This document shows positions 55,765 through 64,000 of a stretch of DNA of 64,000 nt, piece after piece. The position numbers and the translations under genes were made by a program. The notes under the pieces are model-generated. The model ran no database searches. It was given only the letters and a program-made list of their open reading frames with translations, and was not told the origin of the DNA. The stretch spans positions 17,286,728 through 17,350,727 of the forward strand of contig JBBCBC010000016.1 in assembly GCA_037126765.1 (NCBI GenBank), in the 5' to 3' direction. Each line of letters begins with the position of its first letter. Positions within the stretch are counted from its first letter, which is position 1. Origin of the DNA: Stenogyne calaminthoides. Lineage: Eukaryota; Streptophyta; Magnoliopsida; Lamiales; Lamiaceae.

Positions 55765-56815
55765 ATGCCTTCTAAGAAACTACATATGTTCTCTGTTGAG
55801 AAATATGATCTGTGGAGACTGAGAATGCAGGCACATCTGTACTCTAAACATGAGAGAATGTGGAGATTTGTGTCTCAAGGACCTTTTGAATATAAAGGAC
55901 CTTTTGAATATAATGTTGTGAATCCCAGATTGACTGATAATGAAAGAGATGATCCAAGGGATGAATTTCCTAAAACTGATGATCAGCTTACTCCTGAAGA
56001 GAGGAAGTTGGTTAACTTGTATTATAAAGCTAAGGATACACTGTATAACACTATTGATGATGGTGTTATGGGAATGATTTCCCACTGTGAAACAGCCAAA
56101 GAAATTTGGGACACACTTGCTATAATGTGTCAGGTCACTGATCATATCAAAGAAAACAAACTATCTCTAGTTATTGCCAAATTTGATGGTTTTAAAATGG
56201 AAGATGGTGAATCTATTGAAAGACTTGAGGTCAGATTCACTAGCATTATGAATGATCTGAGTGCTCTTGGGAAAAGATATCCCAAAAGAGAAATTGCTTT
56301 GAAAATTTTTAGAGGACTTTCTAAGAAATGAGATATACATGCTGTGGTGATTGAGAAAACCAAAGATATTGCTTCTCTGAGTTGAAAGGATATGAGTTTG
56401 TCATTGATAAGAAACCTGACAGCAAAGATGATACTTCATCTAGAAAAAATGTGGCTTTCAAAGCATAAGGAAAAATCTGCAATTCTAAAGAACCTGAGAT
56501 CCCATCTAACAATATTCAGGATGAAAAAGATGAGACAATTTCCCTGGTGGCAAGAAGGTTTGATAAAATGAACAACAGATTTGGTAAGTATAAGAGGTAT
56601 TATAAAGATATCAGGTACAGGAACAGGAACAACTTAGAAGCTAAAGAGAAGTCAACTGAGAAGAAGAAGGACCACAAAGCTGAAGGATCTTCATCCAGAA
56701 AGAAGGACTACAAATCCAAAGAGGAAACTGGTCAGGATGATGATTCCAACAGATGCTACAACTACAAAAAGAAATGTCACTTCCAGTATGATTGTCCTGA
56801 GTTGACTCCCTAGGA
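55765..56815 (+). pseudogene. Copia Gag with mutated zinc knuckle, family B (+)
   Basis: ATG 55765 gives MPSKKLHMFSVEKYDLW; an upstream in-frame ATG at 55696 is less likely as it lacks a counterpart. The helical Gag domain runs to 56331 (LEVRFTSIMNDLSALGKRYP), where TGG has become TGA after GLSKK. The frame 56547-56813 carries the basic region and the knuckle CYNYKKKCHFQYDC: the second Cys is Tyr, so zinc binding should fail. In the minus-strand copy the same knuckle is intact. Confidence 0.88.
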
Positions 56816-58166
56816 AAGAAAGGAGAGGCAAGCCAAAAGAGACAAGAAGTATCCCAGCAAGAAGGCTATGGTTGCTAAAGAAGAACAATCTGAAGAAAGA
56901 TCCAGCTCTTCAGAAGAAATGTTCTCAGATAGTGATAGTGATGATGTCTGCCTTGTTGCTATTGAGGAGGTAAATTCTTCTATCTTTGTTGCTGCTCCTA
57001 CACAAGCACCTGAGTTATCAAGTTCATCCGTAACTAGTAATTTTGACCTAATGGGTTCTCTTGAGAATCTGATGAAGGACTATTTTGTGTTACAAGAACT
57101 GTTCATTGAAACTCAAGAGCTGAATGAAGTACTGACTGCTGAGAATCTGAAGTGGAAAAACTCTAATGCTGCTGAGATCACTTCTCAATTGATGGGAGTA
57201 ACTGATGAATTTGATGTTCTGAAAGTACAACTCTCAGAGAAAGAGAATGTGGTAGAGGACCTGAAAGGAAAGTTAGAGAAATCCACTAAAGAGAATCAGC
57301 TTATCAGAACTGAGTTCAATGACCTCTTTGAGAAACATGAAACTCTAAAGAAAAGTGAGGATAGTTTGCGGAGAAAGTTAGCTCTATTGAATTCTTCATC
57401 TCATGTAATAGATGAAATTCAGAGCTATCAAAGACATGCAACTATAAAGTCTAGATTAGGATATAATACAGGGGGAACCTCACATGATCTTCTGAATGCT
57501 GCTTCTACAAGTGGCACTAAGACTGTCTTTGTTAAACCGGTAGTTCGTACTGATCTTCTTATTGAAGAACAATCCCGTGTTTTAGACAAGGGTAAAGGAC
57601 CTATGGTTTCAAAGAACCTGAAGGTTTAGGAAAGAAAGCCCAAACCTCAGCAAAAGGCTAGAAAACATGAACACTCAGAAGAAAATCCTCAGGCCAGTAC
57701 TTCGAAGCCTCAGGCTAAGAATACCAACCTGAAGAAATCTGCCCTGAACCATCAGAGGAATCCTCAGAAGAGAAACACTCAGCCGAGAAATTCTCAGATG
57801 AGGAGACCAAGTCCTCAGGTTACTGAAAGACCACAATTTCAGTACAGGAAACCAAAAACCCACTTGCCTAAGGGTAAAGGTTTCCTTAACCCAAGTCAAC
57901 AGAGACAGAGATCAGCTGCACCAAAGCCAAAGCACTGGAGCAAGAGGCCTGAACCAAAGAAGAATTCTAAGGTTCATGTTCATGCTAAGGCTTGCACTCA
58001 TACACAGGGGACTACCAAGGCATCTAAGGTGGTGAATGTGTATGTAGATATTTATGGAAGACAAATCAGCCACTCTAAAGTAATTAGAGTTGTGAGGCAG
58101 ATTTGGGTTCCAAAAGGTATAGCTAACCTGGTAGGACCCTACACCAAATGGGTACCTAAGGCCTGA
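56816..58166 (+). pseudogene. Gag-pol linker with coiled coil, family B (+)
   Basis: The frame 56868-57629 (253 aa) begins acidic and Ser-rich (SEERSSSSEEMFSDSDSDD), then becomes a long coiled coil (about residues 95-165, KVQLSEKENVVEDLKGKLEK). A stop at 57627-57629 precedes the basic Gln/Pro/Arg-rich part (57798-58166), which ends with VNVYVDIYGRQISHSKVIRV and QIWVPKGIANLVGPYTKWVP, shared with the minus-strand copy. Confidence 0.78.
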
Positions 58167-58510
58167 TTTTGTTTCAGGTGAAGGAAAAGGGCACTGAGCT
58201 GAAGGAAGACAACATAGCATTGATGAGTGGAACTCAAATTGCACCTGTTGCATGGTACTTGGACAGTGGATGCTCAAGACACATGACAGGATACAAATAT
58301 TTGCTCACTGACTATGTTGAACAGAAAGACCTTTAGATAACTTTTGGAGATAACTCCAAAGGACAAACAAAAGGATATGGAACACTTGAAGTTGATATTG
58401 TTCATATCCATGGTGTATCATATGTGTCTGGTTTAAAGCATAACTTACTTTCTATCAGCTAATTCTGTGATAAAGGATTCAGTGTTGAATTTTCAAAGAA
58501 CTTATGCTAT
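58167..58510 (+). pseudogene. Copia protease, family B (+), with stops
   Basis: Carries WYLDSGCSRHMTG with the catalytic Asp-Ser-Gly intact. Stops follow EQKDL near 58335 and SIS near 58461; the second is CAA to TAA relative to SISQLCDKGF in the minus-strand copy. Confidence 0.88.
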
Positions 58511-59836
58511 GTGAAAGATAATGTTTCACAACAAGTATTACTGACTGGTACTAGAAAAGGAAATGTGTATCTTGCAGATTGGAGTCTAACTCCTATGGAT
58601 ACATGTTTAATGGCTAAAAAGGCTACTGAAACCAGTTGGTTATGTCACAAAAGACTGAATCACTTGAACTTCAAAACCCTTAATAAACTTGCAAGATTAG
58701 CACTTGTAAGGGGGTTACCAAATGAAGTATTCAGTAAAGATCATGTATGTGATGCTTGTCAAAAAGACAAACAAATTAGAGCATCATTAAAAAGTAAAGT
58801 AAAAGTATCTACTGATAGAATACTTCAACTGTTACATATGGATCTCTTTGGTCCAGTAACACCTATAAGCACAAATGGCAGGAAATATACATTGGTAGTA
58901 GTTGATGACTACTCTAGATACACATGGGTCATATTCTTACTCAGTAAGAAGGAGACTCAGACAAAACTGCCAGAATTACTGAAAAGGCTCAGTAATGAAA
59001 AGAATCTGAGTGTGGTCAAAATCAGATCAGATAAAGGCACTGAGTTTATCAACCATATTATATCAGATTATTGTGCAGCAAATGGAATAGCTCATGAAAC
59101 ATCAGCTGCAAGGACCCCTCAACAAAATGGTGTTGCTGAAAGAAGAAATAGGACCTTGAAAGAAGCTGCAAGAAAAATGATTGCTGAAGCTGACATTCTT
59201 AAGAGATTTTGGGCTGAGGCAGTCAACACTACATGCTATTCTCAAAACAGATCCATGCTGATAATGAATCAAGGCAAAACACCATATGAGCTGTGGAATG
59301 AAAGGAAGCCTCTTGTTTCTTTCTTTCGTGTGTTTGGTTGTAAGTGTTTCATACACAATAATGGTAAAGATCAGTTGAAAACTTTTTATAGCAAAGCTGA
59401 TGAAGGAGTATTCTTGGGATATTCTGAAGATAGTAAAGTATTCAGGGTTTACAACTGTAGGACCCTTATTGTGAAAGAAACACCTCATGTTGTTTTTGAC
59501 GAATCTACTTGTGTTCATAAGAAACAGAAAGATGATTCAGGAGACATGACAAAGAGGATCACCAGACGTAGCCTAAAGAAGAATATCAAACCATCATCTG
59601 AGCTTGAAAAGAAGAAGTCAATCACTTACTATGAATGGAGTGAAACTGACTCAGAAGAAGAAGAGACTCTGGATGGAAATACTCAGGATGGTGAAACTCA
59701 GGATGATAGTTCTCCACTGAAGGAAAGCCAACACACTGAAGCTGACCCATCTGAAAAAACCCTAGTTCAGACTCAGGTATGTAATGCCGATGAAGATATG
59801 GTCACAGCTGAGGCAAACTCTGAATCTATTAACTAA
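58511..59836 (+). CDS. Copia GAG-pre-integrase and integrase, family B (+), open frame
   Basis: The longest open frame in the window (441 aa); its Met is internal to pol. Zinc finger: His46, His51, Cys80 and Cys83 (HX4HX28CX2C). Catalytic core: Asp111 (LLHMDLFGP), Asp174 (IRSDKGTEF), Glu210 (QQNGVAERRNRT), with 35 residues between the second Asp and the Glu as required for a DDE integrase. The GCKCFIHNNGKDQLKTF block follows, then an acidic tail to 59836. Within the element the protein would insert cDNA into chromosomes. Upstream stops mean it could not be made from a normal Gag-Pol. Confidence 0.9.
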   Translation: MKDNVSQQVLLTGTRKGNVYLADWSLTPMDTCLMAKKATETSWLCHKRLNHLNFKTLNKLARLALVRGLPNEVFSKDHVCDACQKDKQIRASLKSKVKVSTDRILQLLHMDLFGPVTPISTNGRKYTLVVVDDYSRYTWVIFLLSKKETQTKLPELLKRLSNEKNLSVVKIRSDKGTEFINHIISDYCAANGIAHETSAARTPQQNGVAERRNRTLKEAARKMIAEADILKRFWAEAVNTTCYSQNRSMLIMNQGKTPYELWNERKPLVSFFRVFGCKCFIHNNGKDQLKTFYSKADEGVFLGYSEDSKVFRVYNCRTLIVKETPHVVFDESTCVHKKQKDDSGDMTKRITRRSLKKNIKPSSELEKKKSITYYEWSETDSEEEETLDGNTQDGETQDDSSPLKESQHTEADPSEKTLVQTQVCNADEDMVTAEANSESIN

Positions 59837-60332
59837 GGGGGAACAAATGTCACTGACAATGTTCTGAATGGAATTTTCCCTGAGGAAGATGATTCCCTCT
59901 TTTCTTTCTTGTTGTTCCCTGAATTCAATGAATTACCTGAACCTAACATTTATGATGTTGAGGATACTACTGAAGGGGGAACATCCAGGAGAACATGGTT
60001 AGATCGCCACCCTACAACTCAGATTGTAGGAGATCCATCTGAAGGAGTTAAGACAAGAAGGTTCCATGGAGAAAGTGCTTTGTTCTGCTGCTTTCTATCT
60101 GAGAAAGAACCTACAGAAATTGAAGAAGCTCTTAAAGATTCATTCTGGATTATTGCTATGCAAGAGGAGCTGAACCAATTTACAAGAAATGAAGTTTGGG
60201 AGCTAGTAGATAGACCTAAGAGGCACAATGTGATTGGAACTAAATGGGTATTCAAGAACAAAAGAGATGACAACAATGTCATTGTAAGAAACTAGGCAAG
60301 GCTAGTTACACAAGGTTATTCCCACCTAGGCG
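59837..60332 (+). pseudogene. Reverse transcriptase N-terminal part, family B (+), truncated
   Basis: The frame 59909-60295 holds EGVKTRRFHGESALFCCFLS, IEEALKDSFWIIAMQEELNQ and IGTKWVFKNKRDDNN. A stop follows IVRN (60293-60295) where the minus-strand copy continues toward KARL. Homology ends at 60332; palm, thumb and RNase H are missing. Confidence 0.87.
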
Positions 60333-60912
60333 CTCGACACTAGGTATTATTTGATAATGAGAGACTTTATTTTTGGAATAAACTGATGATAAGATAAAGA
60401 TTGATAGTTTCCACTAAACTCATGAAATTCCAAAGTATGAATTTGTTTAGTTTCTTTCTGGTAAATTAATTTCCTTGTATTCTATAATGGATAATGGGTC
60501 TAAAGAAGAGGTTTGAATTGTTATCTTGATTTAAATGGTTGAATAATGAATACATTCATTAATTTTGTTATAAATTATCGACAAGTAGTATATTAAAATC
60601 AACTATAAATGCAAAAAAAAAAAAGTCGGACCGACTTGTCCAAGAGTAGTCCTCTCTTTGGTGGTCTAGGCACTAGGCTATCCATATCCGACCGACTACC
60701 GATTTTTGACTTTTGCACCCTTACCCAGTGGTGCTTAATTCTTACCCACTAAAACACAGTTTTTACTTATTGACTGATGTATGTTGTGAATTTCAATCTC
60801 TTCTTCTCTATAATATCGAAAATATTGTGATGTTCATTATTAAAGGTTGAGTTCGAATTATTTGCATAAGGATCATAAAGGTATTAGTTGTTATGTATAT
60901 ATGTATCACTTA
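60333..60912. other. Anonymous sequence between two retroelements
   Basis: No ORF and no similarity to other parts of the window that I can see. It has the related words CCTAGGCGCTCGACACTAGG near its left end and GTCTAGGCACTAGGCTATCC near 60665, an A-run at 60612-60624, and the sequence GTCGGACCGACTTG. It may be a small transposon or flanking DNA. It is continuous with 62444 onward once the solo LTR is removed. Confidence 0.4.
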
Positions 60913-62448
60913 TGTTGGGAAATTTGTAGTTTTGATGGAAGTTCCAAAACAGGTTGTAATAGGACCAGTCATACCTGTTAGCTGACTGATGAATTAGAAA
61001 CCAGGTTAAGATGACCAACTGAGATGTATAGACAGCTGATGTAATAGATAGGTCACATATTGATGGGGAACTCAATATGTATAGGTTAAGTCTTGAAGAA
61101 GATCAGAAGACTAGAAGATCAGAAGATCAGCTAGTCAGATAACCAGGTGAAGATCAGGTAACATGCTGAAGAATCAGAAGACCTGAAGATCAGATGACCA
61201 CCACGTAACAAGACTTAGAAGACCAGAAGACCTACATCAGAAAGAATTGATGAAGAGTCTGCAAGTTGTGCTAAGACAAATTGCATCAGAAGACTCAATT
61301 AGGTAGACTGATCAGGTAAGCTCAAATCAGGTGACAACCAGAAGTTCACCAAGTCATACAAGTTCATCAGACAAGAAGAATTTCAACCTAAGTTGGTAAA
61401 TCAAACACTGAATAAGTGTACTTGATAACCAATGAGAGCAAGACACGTATGTACGGAGCTGACATTACAGGACGAAGTGCTTCAGAGTTAAACGGCTAGA
61501 AAGGACAAGCATACATGCTTTCGGCCATGCCGCCTCTGCGCACATCAAATCAAGCCTGCAATCTTACCTAAAATAGACCAAAATTCGAATTTCTCTCCAA
61601 CGCTTAATTCGATTTTGTGCCTATATATATAGGATCAAACCTTCATAGTAAGGTTACAGAAATTATCATCAAGCTCAAGCTATCCGCAATTTCCGCACGA
61701 AGAACACAAATATTGAAGAATATTTCTAAGTGTTCATCCCATAGTTCTTGGCAAGAATTCTTATCCTCTAGCTTTAGGCTATTCATACACTAGGATAGAA
61801 TTCCAGTTGGAACATAACAAATCTTATACCCAAACCAAAATTTAGGTTAAGTTTGTTTAGCAAAATTTCAGAATAGGGTTTCTAGTTCTGAACTCTAGGA
61901 TTGGTTGAGTGAGAATTCTTGAAACATCTATTGTACCGTATTGGACTAACACATAAAACTAAGTCTAGTTGGTTAGCTGGTGCCCCTGTTGATAGGGAAG
62001 AGTGGACGTAGGACAAGTTGTCTGAACCACTATAAAAGTCTGGTGTGTCTTTATTCTGATTTACCTGCTTTACACTATCTGCACACTACGTGTTTAAGTA
62101 TTGCATGCATATTCTAAGTCTGGATCAGAATTGCACCAAGCAACTGATCTGATCAGCTTGGTACTTTGTCATCTGATTCAAAACAGATAACTTAGAAATC
62201 TGATTTAACAGACTAGTTTTTCACACGGGTTAAGCTTATCTTCTGCACATCAGTTAAGTTGATAGACACTGAACTGATCTGCCCTCAGGCGATCAATAAG
62301 TTGGTTATCAGTCCAAACAGATTCACTCGCACTCTGATCAGGCAACTTGCCATTCACACCTGATCCCACAAAAAAGTTTCAGAAGTCTATTCACCCCTCC
62401 CCTCTGACTTCTGTCTCACGAAAACCCGTTCGGGACCTAAAACTTAGT
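60908..62448 (+). mobile_element. Solo LTR, family A (+), with target duplication ACTTA
   Basis: The LTR is 60913-62443 (1531 bp), TGTTGGGAAATTTG to GGGACCTAAA (expected CCTACA). ACTTA occurs at 60908-60912 and 62444-62448. No primer site or polypurine tract flanks it, so it is a recombined solo LTR. A CTATATATATAGG promoter-like word lies near 61620. Confidence 0.92.
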
Positions 62449-62570
62449 CTCAACATATATATTGTCGTCTTTCCTTAATCACTTAACTCATTTTTTTAAT
62501 AATAATTCATAATTATTTGCGCAGATAAAAGTGATGTAAAGTTCTAAAGACTCTTTGCCTAAAATTCACT

Positions 62571-63833
62571 ATGAAACTAGTGTATCATCACCTCCAAATC
62601 AATCAAATCCCTCTCTCAGTACTTGCTAAAATGTCTTCGAAAACCTCTGCCCAGAATGTTCCGAACAATGTTGATTCAATCAGTGGAACAACACCATTTG
62701 TTCTTCCTCTTCATTTGTTCGCACTTTATATGCCAGAAGACAAGCCTGAGGTCTCTGTTCGTGACTTGTTCTCCAATTTTTTTGATATTCGTGGTAACTA
62801 TCTTCTCACAATCTTTGTTGGCTCAATTCCTGTAGATTTGTCTAAGTATGTGGAAGAATACTTGACTTATTTCTCTGTTTCACAAAACTCTACTCTAAAC
62901 ATTGAAACGCAATGAAAACACCCACTGAATCTGAAATTACCACTCCAACTATGATTGAAAGTTCCTTTAATGCACTTATTCTTCAAACTTTTCCAATTAC
63001 TAAATTTCTTTCCCTAGACACTAATATGGAAGATATAAATGATGCTTTCAAATTGCTTAACACATTAACCATTTATCCTAGAATTCTGGTTGGGGGTGAG
63101 GAGATTTATATTAAATAGTTTAAAAATCTTAGTCATATCTACTATTGCAAATGCTGTAACTGAACTTTAGCATGAAGATGTTGCAATGAATGAGAAAAAT
63201 GATTCAACCAAATCAGAAGGAGTGGGGGAGAAATTGAGAAAGGTTGTTCACAAATGAAAGAAGAAAAAGGGAAGTCCTCTTTTGATGAGAAAATTGGGAA
63301 CGAGAAGGATTTCAAGGAGAAATCTTGACTAAAAGGTGGACTATTCTGGAAATAAGAAGAAGAAACATGATGATAATGTTGCACTCAATCCCATTAATGT
63401 GTTTGAGAGTGAATATGAAAAAGAAGGAGAAATCTCACCTGAAATGTCTGGTGAAGAAGCTGAGCACAACTCCAATGATTGATCATTCAGATGCTGGACA
63501 AGATGTTGCTCCATCACCAATGATAACATCAGTTGAACTTTCTAAAGATGAAGTTGATCCTTCAGACCAACCCTGTTGATTCTTCAAGTGAACCATTTGA
63601 TGATTATCAGGTTCGAGTGGATTTGGTGGTTAGAATCAAGATGTTGCGAATGTTCAGATTCATTCTGAAAATGTTGGTGAGCAAGTTGGAGAACAAGCTA
63701 AAGGTGGAGATGCTAGAGGAGATATTTCTGCTCGCACTAATGAACATGTTGCTACTGAAGGAATGCAAGAGTTGGATCCTGCTACCAAGACTCACGAAGA
63801 CATTGCCATCATGGATGAAATTTATGGGTGAAG
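62571..63833 (+). pseudogene. Decayed accessory-type ORF of an unassigned retroelement
   Basis: The frame 62571-62915 (114 aa) contains a hydrophobic stretch (TPFVLPLHLFALYM) and DLSKYVEEYLTYFSV; a likely better start is the internal MSSKTSAQNVPNNV at 62631. 62912-63118 is a second, overlapping frame (FPITKFLSLDTNMEDINDAF). From 63180 the coding trace becomes acidic and Lys/Glu-rich in shifting frames (EYEKEGEISPEMSGEEAEHN near 63415) and ends in THEDIAIMDEIYG with a stop near 63831. The order globular N-terminus, charged C-terminus, then purine-rich tract and LTR-like start suggests a retroelement accessory gene. Not recognised as a known family. Confidence 0.4.
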
Positions 63834-63855
63834 AATGGAGATAGAGAGATTACAA

Positions 63856-64000
63856 TTAGGGGGAGTTGTTGAAATAAGAGGGAGCTTGTGTAGACTATGA
63901 AGATGCAGCTGAAGATTCAGCTCAATCCTCTCTTTTAGGGAAGTACTGTGATATCCGAGCCTCACACAATTTGTTGGCCAATATATTTCATATATTGCGT
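63856..64000 (+). repeat. Possible polypurine tract and start of an LTR
   Basis: TTAGGGGGAG is followed by TGTTGAAATAAGAGG at 63867. Purine tract plus TGTTG is the pattern at each confirmed 3' LTR in this window. The LTR would extend beyond the end, so no second copy can be compared. Confidence 0.4.

Larger units (their letters stand above)
54651..60332 (+). mobile_element. Family B copia retrotransposon (+), LTR to RT
   Basis: The best-preserved family B copy: 3' two-fifths of its 5' LTR, intact primer site, gag, linker, PR, INT and the beginning of RT. It is truncated at 60332, where homology with the minus-strand copy (near 4250) stops after GGTTATTCCCA. It carries ordinary stop mutations and is nearly free of the CG anomalies seen in the minus-strand copy. 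Confidence 0.88.

Noticed and set aside
59102..59518. 138-aa minus-strand ORF
   Set aside because: Shadow of the integrase frame at 58511-59836, which has all catalytic residues.

Overview
The window is plant nuclear DNA made almost entirely of nested transposable elements; I found no host gene, rRNA or functional tRNA. The evidence is Ty1/copia gag-pol genes with initiator-Met-tRNA primer sites, LTRs of 1.2-2.1 kb beginning TGTTGGG and ending CCTACA or CCAACA, a CACTA-type DNA transposon end, a Ty3/gypsy-like LTR, and very low gene density. A flowering plant, probably a eudicot, fits; the species cannot be read from this sequence. Family names A to E are mine. || Layout, left to right. 1-2516: 3' end of a family B copia element (+): accessory ORF, then LTR cut off at 2516. 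2517-8897: internal region of a family B element (-): gag, PR, INT, RT, RNase H. Its 5' LTR is split into 8898-9467 and 25406-26986 by a complete family A element (-) at 9468-25405, about 15.9 kb with both LTRs. That element is itself split in its protease by a solo LTR (family C, 19430-21019) with a clean duplication. 26987-30463: right part of a CACTA element: a 22-bp minisatellite of about 1.7 kb, a cluster of tRNA-like segments, 191-bp subterminal tandem repeats, and the terminal CACTA. 30464-46210: family A element (+) lacking its 5' end: gag, pol, accessory ORF, 3' LTR. It is interrupted in RT by a non-autonomous element D (34804-39492; duplication AAAAC). 46211-48855: 3' end of a different copia lineage (RT, RNase H, LTR). 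48856-51194: LTRs of family E facing each other. 51195-54650: gypsy-like 3' end with 69-bp and 43-bp tandem repeats, interrupted by a solo LTR at 51391-52985. 54651-60332: family B element (+), LTR to RT. 60333-60912: anonymous. 60913-62443: solo family A LTR (duplication ACTTA). 62444-64000: decayed accessory ORF and start of another LTR. || Families A and B have a long gag with zinc knuckle, a gag-pol linker with predicted coiled coil, and an extra ORF between pol and the 3' LTR. This is the organisation of the Sirevirus (SIRE/Maximus) lineage of copia elements; the assignment is by architecture and motifs, not by a tree. No copy is intact: all carry stops or frame changes. || Three observations matter most. 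(1) Between repeat copies, CAG or CTG in one copy often reads CG or CGG in another, in a patchy and even reciprocal way. It affects primer sites and a protease catalytic triad, and looks more like a consensus-sequence error at methylated CHG sites than evolution. (2) Element D is a mosaic: its LTR start and 3' UTR are B-like, the rest of its LTR and part of its interior C-like. It shares with family A a segment of about 1.1 kb that looks like an antisense transcription unit. (3) The insertions form a deep nest seen mainly from its right side, broken at an abnormal junction near 2516. I found no system that is clearly new; the antisense module, the accessory ORF and the tRNA-like cluster are the best candidates for unexplained biology.
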